The notes: generated by a model from the letters alone, not told the origin. A DNA stretch of 64,000 bases from Enterobacter sp. C2 (GCF_019880405.1 NZ_CP082269.1:558001-622000), one strand, 5' to 3'; positions 32,105 through 39,824 are shown, counted from the first letter of the stretch. Program-made: numbers and translations.

Positions 32105-32443
32105 ATGGATACAAATATCGAAAAAACCTGTGAGTTAGATAATTTAGTTACTATTTATTTCGGTCAGGATTGTGATATTTTTGATGAAAATTGTGACTTC
32201 GATAATCTTCTTAATGAATATCTTAGTACATCATCAGCTTTCTCTCTAAGAATGCTGTTGGCAAACTTAATCGAATTGAATGCCCAAGATGATAGGTGTG
32301 AAGTACTACTGGCTCGCTATAATGGTGAATTTGCACCAGAACGCTGGGATATGTCTGCTCAGGATTGGCTTGATATTGTCAACAGTCGTCTTATCAAGTA
32401 CATGGATGAGAAAGGCTATTCTACCGAGCTATCACAATTTTGA
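32105..32443 (+). CDS. Putative immunity protein for the RNase A-like toxin
   Basis: A 112-residue acidic protein (IYFGQDCDIFDENCDFDNLLNEYL) with the look of the CdiI-type immunity proteins that pair with RNase A-like toxins, cytosolic and with many Asp/Glu to bind a basic nuclease. The start ATG at 32105 follows an AAGGAAG ribosome site; a TTG immediately before it is not needed. The nine-base gap to the toxin and matching composition support a toxin/immunity pair. Confidence 0.72.
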   Translation: MDTNIEKTCELDNLVTIYFGQDCDIFDENCDFDNLLNEYLSTSSAFSLRMLLANLIELNAQDDRCEVLLARYNGEFAPERWDMSAQDWLDIVNSRLIKYMDEKGYSTELSQF

Positions 32444-32481
32444 GAGAAAATTCTCATTTGGCTCAGTTTAGGTTATAACAA

Positions 32482-32742
32482 ATGATAAGCCTTGTCCGTA
32501 GCATTGCAAAAATAGGGCTTTTCATCGTGCTTTTTTGCTTAGGCGCATGGTTGATAGATCCTGCAACATTCATCAGCCTTGACGCTACATCAGCTTTTGC
32601 GCAGTGGATTTATGGCAATGTGAATCAGGAGAACTTTGATGATCTCTGGGTCTTCTCTTGGGTAGTGTTTTCTATTATTTTTGCCATAGTTTTTTACAAG
32701 GTAATCATGCTTCTTATAAATAAGTATACCTGTAAACCCTAG
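32482..32742 (+). CDS. Orphan Tlde1 immunity-like membrane protein
   Basis: An 86-residue protein homologous to the one at 18196-18450: both share an N-terminal hydrophobic segment with LFCL, then ID, FIS, QW, YG and QxNFDDLW, and a C-terminal hydrophobic segment. No DUF2778 effector is next to it, so it is an orphan immunity protein, probably kept for protection against related strains. It follows the toxin's immunity gene by 38 bases on the same strand. Confidence 0.7.
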   Translation: MISLVRSIAKIGLFIVLFCLGAWLIDPATFISLDATSAFAQWIYGNVNQENFDDLWVFSWVVFSIIFAIVFYKVIMLLINKYTCKP

Positions 32743-32870
32743 AGCATGATCCAAGGTACTGGGTTTTGGCAAAGGAGAGTTTAACAAGCACAGAATCAAT
32801 GATAATTAATGCGCTAAGTGACGAGTAAACTCTCTGTATGAATGACTGTAAATGTCGTGAAGCGCCGAAG

Positions 32871-33266
32871 CTATTCCGGTGCAAGTTCATTGAGTCTGAA
32901 ACTGCCAGACCAGAGTCGTTTGGTTGTAACCTTGTCCTCTGTTTGCGCAGTAATAACAGTCACGCTGTATTCCTTGTCTCGGCTAAACTGGTATTTAACA
33001 GGAATACACTGTCCCGCCTGTATGTTATATGAAGGGTTATCGAAATTGTCTTGTTTCCATACTTCCTGCATTTGTCCCTTCGAATCACGGGCTGACAATG
33101 ACAACGTAAGTAATTTCGCATGACCGCTTTTAACAGTGGGGTCATTATTGACTGATATACAGGGTTGATTGTCTTTAAGGGTTATGTCAGCGATCCTGTA
33201 GGCGTTATGTTCCATGCTACAGCCAGTGAGAAACAGTGGGGTGAGCAAAAGGAATTTCATCTTCAT
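32871..33266 (-). CDS. Putative periplasmic immunity lipoprotein
   Basis: A 131-residue lipoprotein: the signal peptide MKMKFLLLTPLFLTGC ends in an LTGC lipobox. The mature domain looks like a beta sandwich (ITLKDNQPCISV, LLTLSLSARDSKGQM, YSVTVITAQ). Its size and pattern resemble lipoproteins annotated as T6SS-associated immunity proteins in Enterobacteriaceae; this is family knowledge, not proof. An ATG two codons further in is an alternative start. It lies downstream of the phosphatase/ADP-ribosylglycohydrolase gene on the same strand, with a small overlapping frame between them. Confidence 0.6.
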   Translation of the reverse strand: MKMKFLLLTPLFLTGCSMEHNAYRIADITLKDNQPCISVNNDPTVKSGHAKLLTLSLSARDSKGQMQEVWKQDNFDNPSYNIQAGQCIPVKYQFSRDKEYSVTVITAQTEDKVTTKRLWSGSFRLNELAPE

Positions 33267-33414
33267 TTAAATAAGCTCCAATAGGGTTCGCACCGGCGTT
33301 ATGTCCGAAATCAATCTCAGCACCGGGCTGTGCCGTGTTCGGTATAAACAATACCTTCACGCTCCTACCCGGGCCGCTTAATTTCAGGCGGCAAAGGAAA
33401 GGACTCTCCACCAT
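33217..33414 (-). other. Possible 65-residue gene or effector remnant bridging two genes
   Basis: This frame overlaps the 3' end of the ADP-ribosylglycohydrolase gene by about 50 bases and the 5' end of the lipoprotein by about 50. The middle part (VKVLFIPNTAQPGAEIDFG, then HNAGANPIGAYLNED) reads like real protein. AAGGGG precedes the ATG. It could be a small gene or the C-terminal stub of a lost effector whose immunity lipoprotein survives. Confidence 0.3.
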
Positions 33415-35428
33415 GCATGGGTACCCCTTTGCTCAGATCGATATCCCAGTCCGCAAGGAAATAGGGTAATTTTCCTTGTCTTACCTCACCGAGTAGCTTT
33501 GTCAGCCAACCTGCATAGGCCCAGTCATCCCCTTTGCCAGCACGAGCCAGTTCCGGGAACTGGTGTAAAAACTGCTGCGCCATCTCCAGTGCCGAGAGTG
33601 ACTTAACACTCTGCCATTCAAAGGGTTGCCAGCCAGCACCGCTTGTGTAACGTGCACTCTCATGCTCATTCGAGTGTTCGGGGGGCATGACTGCAGAAGG
33701 AACGCTGTAATCTGGCACCCATTCCAGCCGCCAATGACAACCCGATGGTGCTATAGAAGGAAATATGCGGATTTTTTGGTAACCCAGCACATGCAACTCA
33801 TGGGTCATTTCCATCATGCGGATACAGGGCAGAATACCTTTATCAATACTCGGCTGCTCACTGCTTTGCTTATCGACCTCATTACGCCAGTTTTGCATGT
33901 GCTGAACCAGGTAAAGTATTTCATCCAATACATCAAGCCGGCGTATCCATGCCTGAGGAATGTCGTTCAGACCGTGTTTAGCTCCCCAAAGCTGCCCTGC
34001 AATCGATGCCGTTGAATCGCTATCTCCGTCGTGATTGGCTGCTCGTATCAGCGTATCGCGGAAACTACGGGCTGAAAGAAAGGCATACAGACCAATCGCC
34101 AGCGCTTCCTCACCCACCCAGCCTTGTCCCAGCTGCCGGATGGCTTCGAGTGGATTGAAACGCATTTCACGGGCAAGTTTTTGGGCTAACAGATAAGGCT
34201 CGGTATTGGCTGCTTTTCCATAGATATGCCCCCATTCACTGCCGTCACTATAGCCATTACGCACGGCGAGGAATTCCTCTTCTCCTTTGATTAAGCGAGC
34301 AACAATTCTGGGCAAAACACCCGAAGAAGCCCAGCCATCAACGTGGCCATGCGTTAATGCTGCCGCACGGGCAGCGAGATCAAACGGATCAATATCCTGT
34401 AAAAAGCCAATGGGAGCGGTACGCATCACACCACCACAGCCCTTTGAGTCATTTATCGGTTTTTCGATACTGCCTGTTCCGCCCGCTTTTAGCGCTGACA
34501 GGCATGTATTACCAGGAGCACGTCTTGTCCGCATGCTTGCTCGTGATGCCAGCCAACCAAAATGCGAGCCTGATTTATTTTGCTGGGTATCGTACCAGTC
34601 GAGATAAGCACGACGTATCTCTTCCAGCGCACAGGATAAGTTAATAACACCGTGCTCATTGGTAGCGCGCAAAATACCTTCAAGGGTAAACAGGGTCATT
34701 TGGGTATCATCACTGACCACCAGTTTACCCTGTTGCAGAATGGGCCTGGTCAGTCCTTCACTGCCAAACGTCTGGTGAATTTTCTCAAGTGAATCAAATT
34801 CAACGGTATAGCCAAAAGCATCACCGACAGCCCCACCCAGCAAGCAACCTAAAACGCGATCTAACCAGGCATCGTTAAGTGGTAGTGGTAGTGGTAGTGC
34901 ATTGAGATATTGCTTCTGAACAGTAGATCCCAGACTACCCGGTCTGGCCTGATTAACCGCAGCGATAGACTCTTCAGCCGACATGCCGAGTTCGAACAAT
35001 AATCTTGCTGAAATGAGTCCGGTGCGCCCGAGCCCACTACGGCAATGCACAAGAATGCGTTTTCCTTCACGAAGAAGCGTACGTAAGCGTAGGCCAGCAT
35101 AAACCCAGCGCCGTTCAAACGTTTCGTCCGGCATTGTCCCGTCAGTAATAGGCAACTGAAACCAATCCATGTCTCTGGCTTCAACTTCAGTACCAAGGGC
35201 TCCGACGTGTAAACTGGTAAGTTCCTCATCCGTCATCAGGCTCACTACGGCAGAGGCTCCCCAGGATTTTATAAAATCCAGATCAAGCGCGAGGTCTCGC
35301 TGAAACTGTCCTGATAAAGCATTTTGCTGATGTTTTCCTGGACAAATTGTCATGCCAATATGCCCTTGACCATCAGGTACTTCAACCGAGGCAATGATTA
35401 AGGGGTTGTTGAGACTGGTTAGGGACAT
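33365..35428 (-). CDS. Dual-specificity phosphatase-ADP-ribosylglycohydrolase fusion protein
   Basis: A 687-residue cytosolic protein with three parts. Residues 1-180 are a protein-tyrosine/dual-specificity phosphatase domain with the P-loop HCRSGLGRTG (Cys129, Arg135) and an upstream Asp-containing loop. A Pro-Leu repeat linker (about 178-185) leads to an ADP-ribosylglycohydrolase domain (190-510) with GCLLGGAVGDAFG, VSDDTQMTLF and NHDGDSDSTASIAG, carrying the acidic metal ligands. Residues 510-687 are of unknown type. I chose the ATG at 35428 because of its GGAG ribosome site; 14 more residues are possible. Such enzymes remove ADP-ribose from proteins, DNA or small molecules. In this neighbourhood it may give immunity to an ADP-ribosylating toxin (inference). 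Confidence 0.8.
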   Translation of the reverse strand: MSLTSLNNPLIIASVEVPDGQGHIGMTICPGKHQQNALSGQFQRDLALDLDFIKSWGASAVVSLMTDEELTSLHVGALGTEVEARDMDWFQLPITDGTMPDETFERRWVYAGLRLRTLLREGKRILVHCRSGLGRTGLISARLLFELGMSAEESIAAVNQARPGSLGSTVQKQYLNALPLPLPLNDAWLDRVLGCLLGGAVGDAFGYTVEFDSLEKIHQTFGSEGLTRPILQQGKLVVSDDTQMTLFTLEGILRATNEHGVINLSCALEEIRRAYLDWYDTQQNKSGSHFGWLASRASMRTRRAPGNTCLSALKAGGTGSIEKPINDSKGCGGVMRTAPIGFLQDIDPFDLAARAAALTHGHVDGWASSGVLPRIVARLIKGEEEFLAVRNGYSDGSEWGHIYGKAANTEPYLLAQKLAREMRFNPLEAIRQLGQGWVGEEALAIGLYAFLSARSFRDTLIRAANHDGDSDSTASIAGQLWGAKHGLNDIPQAWIRRLDVLDEILYLVQHMQNWRNEVDKQSSEQPSIDKGILPCIRMMEMTHELHVLGYQKIRIFPSIAPSGCHWRLEWVPDYSVPSAVMPPEHSNEHESARYTSGAGWQPFEWQSVKSLSALEMAQQFLHQFPELARAGKGDDWAYAGWLTKLLGEVRQGKLPYFLADWDIDLSKGVPMHGGESFPLPPEIKRPG

Positions 35429-35641
35429 ACGAGCTCCATGGGTAGCGATGGTCATCAGGATCGGGAACACTTGACCGGGTAAAGATCATGCTAGCCACAA
35501 GGAGGCATGACCTACAATGAGGTAGAGCGACATTCACATAACAACAGCTCCATGATTTCCAGCCAATGTCGCAGACGACTGAAGTAGAATCACTTATTCA
35601 TGTTTTATTCTGTTTTATAGATATGAATTTATATATATTTA

Positions 35642-35818
35642 TTAAATCCATTTGCTATATCTTATGTATAAGTAAGCAACAATAACAATCCAAAGCACAA
35701 CAAAAAAAGGAGTATAAAAATGTACGAAACGTACAATGAAATATGCTCCAATCACACTAACTAAGATAGGAACGAGGTAAAAGAAAGATTGCAGCAGCCA
35801 TAAAAATATTTTTTTCAT
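35642..35818 (-). CDS. 58-residue membrane protein coupled to the preceding gene
   Basis: A short frame beginning MKKIFLWLLQSFFYL and ending IRYSKWI, with two hydrophobic segments (about 5-28 and 35-52) separated by RFVHFY. Its ATG overlaps the TGA of the upstream gene in an ATGA arrangement, the strongest available sign that it is translated. AT-rich like its neighbours. Candidate immunity protein or membrane partner of the 236-residue protein; no family recognised. Confidence 0.6.
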   Translation of the reverse strand: MKKIFLWLLQSFFYLVPILVSVIGAYFIVRFVHFYTPFFVVLWIVIVAYLYIRYSKWI

Positions 35819-36525
35819 TTTTTTAATATCTCGTGCAAAGCATCTGCTATTACATCTGGCTTGTTATCCCCGGAGTTTACTTGATAAATTATCTTTGTCA
35901 TATATGGTTCAATGGTATAATAAAGCATTTCTAAGTTTTCTTTATATAATAAATGATAGTACTCGGAGTCTTGAAATTTTAACTTGTTTGCTGCTGAGGC
36001 AGCGAGCTGCGCCTTACCGTAAAGTGATGCACCAGTAATAAACCATGAAGAGAATTTATTAACCATATTTATATGGATCTCTTTGAAAGCACCTGAGCTA
36101 ACAATTAGTTTGGCTATGGTTATGGCTAGAGCATTATTACTGACTTTACCCGCAACTTTGTTAGCGGTTATTCCCAATTTTTCATGTAGAAAAAATACAA
36201 GATCATTAGCCCTATCATTTTCGAGCCTTTTCAGAGTTTTCTTAAAATAGATTGACACCATATCAACAGCTACATCCTGTCGGCGAAAAATCTCGCCCAC
36301 AGCTAAGAGCACTCTCTCATCTTCGCGCATCATGTCACGACACGTACTGCGATAGTATTCATCTGGAACAAGGCAAGAACCGTAGTTGATCAGGCGTTGC
36401 GCGCCCATTTTTGCACTGTTGATTGTAGAAATTAGATTTCCGTGAATGCTGCGGATAGAGTTTGTAAGCGCAATCGCCAATTGCTTTCTCGACTGCATCT
36501 GTAATTGAAAATAGTTCTGTGACAT
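35815..36525 (-). CDS. Hypothetical protein, possible effector
   Basis: A 236-residue, AT-rich protein of unknown family. It begins MSQNYFQLQMQSRKQ and is mostly helical. The central part has weakly hydrophobic stretches (NALAITIAKLIVSSGAF and KFSSWFITGASLYGKAQLAAS) that could enter membranes, but no signal peptide is seen. I chose the ATG at 36525 with GGAG upstream; longer frames run into the divergent promoter. The gene is coupled to a 58-residue membrane protein and diverges from an 87-residue membrane protein. This resembles pore-forming effector/immunity layouts such as Serratia Ssp6/Sip6 in size and arrangement only. Confidence 0.6.
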   Translation of the reverse strand: MSQNYFQLQMQSRKQLAIALTNSIRSIHGNLISTINSAKMGAQRLINYGSCLVPDEYYRSTCRDMMREDERVLLAVGEIFRRQDVAVDMVSIYFKKTLKRLENDRANDLVFFLHEKLGITANKVAGKVSNNALAITIAKLIVSSGAFKEIHINMVNKFSSWFITGASLYGKAQLAASAANKLKFQDSEYYHLLYKENLEMLYYTIEPYMTKIIYQVNSGDNKPDVIADALHEILKK

Positions 36526-36592
36526 TGTGTTGCTCCATGCGGTATCATTCATGTTGGATAAGTTAGCAAAACTAGCGAAGAGGGCAAGTATC

Positions 36593-36856
36593 ATGGTGAG
36601 TAAAAAGAAACAGAAAGCATTAATTTACGTAACAATGATTATTATTTTCTTTCTAACTATTCCAGAATTTCTTTTTCGTACCTTAAACCCGGAGCATCTT
36701 GCCTGGTTAGGTTTTATGACAAGTTTAGGTGGTATGATAAACCCTCTTCTTTCAGTAATGATTTTTATGGGCGTTTTATCTATAGCTCTGGCTGTTGCAA
36801 CTGTATACATTCTTAGCAAAGTTTATCATTTAGCATCAAGGTCTGTTGAAAAATAA
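36593..36856 (+). CDS. Small two-helix membrane protein
   Basis: An 87-residue protein starting MVSKKKQKAL with two transmembrane helices (about 10-30 and 48-75) and a short basic tail. The ATG at 36593 has AGAGGG upstream; the longer frame would overlap the divergent gene's ribosome site. Composition is AT-rich. It shares a 67-base divergent promoter region with the 236-residue gene, so it may belong to the same module, for example as an immunity or release protein. Family unknown. Confidence 0.55.
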   Translation: MVSKKKQKALIYVTMIIIFFLTIPEFLFRTLNPEHLAWLGFMTSLGGMINPLLSVMIFMGVLSIALAVATVYILSKVYHLASRSVEK

Positions 36857-36965
36857 ATTTTTACGATCTACGATTGGAAGGGTGAATGTGTAAATGCAAT
36901 AAGGCTGTTAATAACAGTGCAAGTATTTTTATCATTAATGAGCTTAATAATGTATTGAGGGGCAG

Positions 36966-37389
36966 TTAATAATAGATATATTCTACTATCAAAGGCTTTC
37001 TATAGCTGTTAAATAGTTTTTTTATTAACCTGATTTTATGTGTTTCTTTATCTTGATTCATAGAAAAAAGCATATCTTTTTTTGCTGACTCCAAAATTTC
37101 TACTGTAACCTTCTCTATGTTTCGTTCCATGGAAAAACGAGGCCCTGAATGTAAGTAACCAGTAGACTCGTATTAATAACATCAGAGTAAAGTTTACTAC
37201 TCATTTCTCTGGAGCCACCCTCAGGGGCATCATAACGATGGATATAACTATTTATATTTCAGGGCTGTTTTTGATGTCAATCTCTGTGTACGAATAGTAA
37301 CTATAGCGACCTGAATATCCTGCATGCTTCCTACCACTGCGCCGCTGCTGAATGGAGCGAACAGAAGCGGCGTATTTGTTAGTTTCTTA
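36966..37389 (-). pseudogene. Degraded reading frame with at least two frameshifts
   Basis: Three successive open stretches on the minus strand sit in different frames but read like one protein: a part ending YTEIDIKNSPEI, then SYIHRYDAPEGGSREMSSKL, then YESTGYLHSGPRFSM followed by ERNIEKVTVEILESAKKDML, ending VEYIYY at 36966. The last piece alone has an ATG at 37130 (54 residues). I recognise no family. Together with the flanking AT-rich DNA it suggests decayed horizontally acquired sequence. Confidence 0.4.
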
Positions 37390-37394
37390 AAGGG

Positions 37395-37544
37395 ATGAAG
37401 TTAGAAAACGAAGAGGGCAACCGCATCAGACTTATCGACAAATACGACGGTAGCGTTGCTAATCCGGCGATCCATCGTTGCGGGCTGATGACCCGCATCC
37501 GTAGCTTCGAATACATCTGTAACGAGTTAGGTTATGTTGGTTAG
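37395..37544 (+). CDS. Small hypothetical frame, possible gene fragment
   Basis: A 49-codon frame starting MKLENEEGNRIRLID and ending CNELGYVG, more GC-rich than its surroundings, with AAAGGG directly ahead of the ATG (too close for a good ribosome site). It reads like the tail of a larger gene whose 5' part is missing. No family recognised. Confidence 0.3.
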   Translation: MKLENEEGNRIRLIDKYDGSVANPAIHRCGLMTRIRSFEYICNELGYVG

Positions 37545-37821
37545 TTCTACACCCTCACCATGCTGTCAAAATTTCACGCAACACCCGTGTCGGTTATTGG
37601 CTTGGTAAAACCTTTAATGGTATATTCATGCTAGGGTTTGATAATCCAGTGATTTTGAGTAAAAGAATTACACATATCCTAATGTCGACTGGTCTACTCC
37701 CCTCGCAAGGATGAGAACGAAAACTTTCGTTCAATTTTATTGATTTTGTTGTATCCTACTTTTTCAATATAAAAATACAATTTCTATAGCTTGATGCTAA
37801 ATATGAAAAGGTGTCGTACAT
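37545..37821. other. AT-rich gap before the DUF2971 gene
   Basis: No credible gene seen on either strand. It should contain the promoter of the following gene. AT-rich runs near 37735-37800 precede the start. Confidence 0.4.
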
Positions 37822-38724
37822 ATGAAAGAAGTGCCAAATTTCCCTGATGTTCTTACAAAAGATGGTTTTTCATTAGATACGCACATTTTTAGATATCGTC
37901 CTGATCGTGAATTTACTGATGGGAATGGTGAGAAGAAAAATTTTATGCTTGAAGAAGTAAGTAAATTTACTCTTTGGCATTCTGCTATAGATGCCTTAAA
38001 CGATCCCTTTGAAATTTATGCACACCGTAACGTCGATGAATTAAAAGAAATGACGCAGGAAGAAAAGTTTAAATTGTGGCGCCGCATACGACAAAAAAAT
38101 CTACCTGCTGGACATAGAGTTGTAAGCAATGAATCGCTTAAGGAAAGATACTTGCAAGATGAACGCAGAGGTTTTTTTCCGAAAGTAGTGCAGAGCCAAA
38201 TTTCGGGAGGTAGTCATTTTGATGAGTACCTACATTCAGTAAGAACAAATCTTGGTATTGCCAGCTTTACTGAGGTCTGTAATAGCCGCTTAATGTGGGG
38301 TTATTATTGTAATGGATTAACTGGATTTTGTTTGATTTATAATAAAAACAAACTATTACATAAAAAAATTATACTGGAAAAGGTTAGTTATATTAGCAGG
38401 GCTTATCAAATTAATCTTGTCGATTATGTTTATGGATATCGTACCAGCGGAAGCTATGACTCTCTTAGTGAAATGGTCAGAACAAAACATATCGAATGGG
38501 AGCATGAGCGAGAGCTTAGAAGTGTTGTAAACCTTCTCCCAAATGAGGTAGGGAAGGGCGGGGCCATACAATTATCAGATTCTTGTGTTGATGCGATAAT
38601 TTTGGGCAAAAGGGCACGCGAAGAAGTTAAATTTCAAGCTAGAAAGCTGGCTAAAAAAATTCGCGCAAAAGTTTATATGGCCGATGTAGATTTTGAACAA
38701 TTTGGTGTCAGAATTTATAAATAA
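37822..38724 (+). CDS. DUF2971 domain-containing protein
   Basis: A 300-residue protein matching the DUF2971 pattern: an N-terminal FRYRPD, then ALNDPFEIYAH, a central SFTEVCNSRLMWGYYCNGLTGFC segment and the late WEHERELRSV motif. The family has no established biochemistry but is often carried by prophages and accessory islands. The sequence is AT-rich and unlike backbone genes in codon use. AAAGGTG precedes the ATG by about ten bases. It stands alone, near a phage remnant and a tRNA gene, so it is probably cargo of the element that entered at ileX. Confidence 0.8.
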   Translation: MKEVPNFPDVLTKDGFSLDTHIFRYRPDREFTDGNGEKKNFMLEEVSKFTLWHSAIDALNDPFEIYAHRNVDELKEMTQEEKFKLWRRIRQKNLPAGHRVVSNESLKERYLQDERRGFFPKVVQSQISGGSHFDEYLHSVRTNLGIASFTEVCNSRLMWGYYCNGLTGFCLIYNKNKLLHKKIILEKVSYISRAYQINLVDYVYGYRTSGSYDSLSEMVRTKHIEWEHERELRSVVNLLPNEVGKGGAIQLSDSCVDAIILGKRAREEVKFQARKLAKKIRAKVYMADVDFEQFGVRIYK

Positions 38725-38929
38725 CCTTTTGAAATCGCAATGTATACATAAGCTGCATTAAAGCTGACCCATAAAGCAGGCATGCGTAGTAGGGAAAGTA
38801 TTGCGCACTGAGTGGCATAATTGATTTAATTTGTGCGCCGCTGTCGCGTCGTTGGAGTAGGTGTGATGGAAATGGGTACGGGGCAAATGGACATCCTGTC
38901 GTGTGTCTTAGGGGATGTGATGCAGGATG

Positions 38930-38955
38930 AAAAAAAAGCCGCCTCGCGGGCGGCT
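38930..38955 (-). terminator. Intrinsic terminator after the phage portal fragment
   Basis: GCCGCC/GGGCGGC stem with a short loop, followed on the minus strand by a T-run, 10 bases beyond the portal fragment's stop. Likely the original phage gene terminator. Confidence 0.75.
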
Positions 38956-38964
38956 ATAGGTGAG

Positions 38965-39335
38965 TTATTCGTCTGTTTCGAAACTGTATTTTTTGCAGCG
39001 GATCTCTTCCTCACCGAGCCAGCCGTTAACTTCCCGAATGCTGTCCTGTAGTGGGATAAGCTCATTGCGTACAAATACCTTAGCCGCCTTCTCCATGTCT
39101 CCCACTCTGCCGACATTCTCGGGCTTGCCGCCCATGAGCTGGCAAGGAATGCGATGAGCATTCAGCAGATCCGCAGCACTGGCCTTTTTGATATTAAAAA
39201 AATCGTCTTTCGCTGCAACTTCGCTGAGGGGCACAATTTTAATGCCATTCAGTTTCCCGTTCGGTGCACACAAAAACAGATTCTTAAAATTACCAAGTCC
39301 TTTCGAACAGCTCATAGCCTCGTGTATCCGGCTCT
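38965..39335 (-). pseudogene. C-terminal fragment of a P2-like phage portal protein (gpQ family)
   Basis: The frame contains GNFKNLFLCAPNGKLNGIKI, PLSEVAAKDDFFNIKKASAA, DLLNAHRIPCQLMGGKPENV and KVFVRNELIPLQDSIREVNG, which correspond to roughly the last 115 residues of P2-type portal proteins (about 345 residues full length). The upstream part is missing: the frame is closed by a TGA near 39343. This is a leftover of a P2-like prophage and lies about 290 bases from ileX, a plausible integration site. The overlapping 111-residue frame on the same strand is a shadow. Confidence 0.85.
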
Positions 39336-39569
39336 CACATAGCGATCAGGCAGGAGCCGATGCCAAATTTCTGCCCCGACTTTCTGACAGAAAAGGCGGC
39401 GAGGTGTCGATCAAGACTGGAAAGCTATTTTTTCTGAAAGCAGGGGTAGGTGTAACAGCCAGTGGCAGCCCGATCCCGCAAGTCACGATTACTCATAGGG
39501 ATGGCGATCGTCATCAATTTGCTATTGCAGATCGGGACCGCCATTTCATCGCCACACAAAAAGTACCAA

Positions 39570-39596
39570 CAAAAAAGCCACCTTCTAAAGGTGGCT
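39570..39596 (-). terminator. Terminator downstream of ileX
   Basis: GCCACCTT/AAGGTGGC stem with a three-base loop and a T-run on the minus strand, 28 bases past the tRNA 3' end. Confidence 0.75.
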
Positions 39597-39623
39597 CAAT
39601 TATATGATTATAAAGCTAAAATT

Positions 39624-39699
39624 TGGTGGCCCCTGCTGGGTTTGAACCAGCGACCAAGCGATTATGAGTCGCCTGCTCTAACCACTGAGCTAAGGGGCC
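39624..39699 (-). tRNA. ileX: tRNA-Ile (anticodon CAU, lysidine-type), ileX
   Basis: A 76-base cloverleaf ending in encoded CCA. The acceptor stem GGCCCCT pairs with AGGGGCC; the D-arm TTAGCTCAGTGGTTAGAGC, anticodon loop CTCATAA and T-arm GGTTCAAACC are all visible. The CAT anticodon with this body matches E. coli ileX, where TilS changes C34 to lysidine so that AUA is read. Its 3' end faces the accessory region and phage remnant. Confidence 0.93.
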
Positions 39700-39824
39700 G
39701 TGGCGAGGGATTATAATGTAACTGGTGGCTGCAATCCAGTCATTCGGGTGTGCATGGTGCTTTTATAAACAACCTATAATCAACCCGTTATATCTACATT
39801 TTGAACAACTCACCTGGAGCAATG

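Noticed and set aside
38826-39161. 111-codon minus-strand frame near the portal fragment
   Set aside because: It overlaps the portal fragment in another frame and runs through the terminator at 38930-38955; the portal frame has clear homology, this one does not.
39188-39607. 139-codon plus-strand frame between the portal fragment and ileX
   Set aside because: Opposes the portal homology and ends in the ileX terminator; no recognisable domain or ribosome site. It may include scraps of phage DNA but I cannot support a gene.
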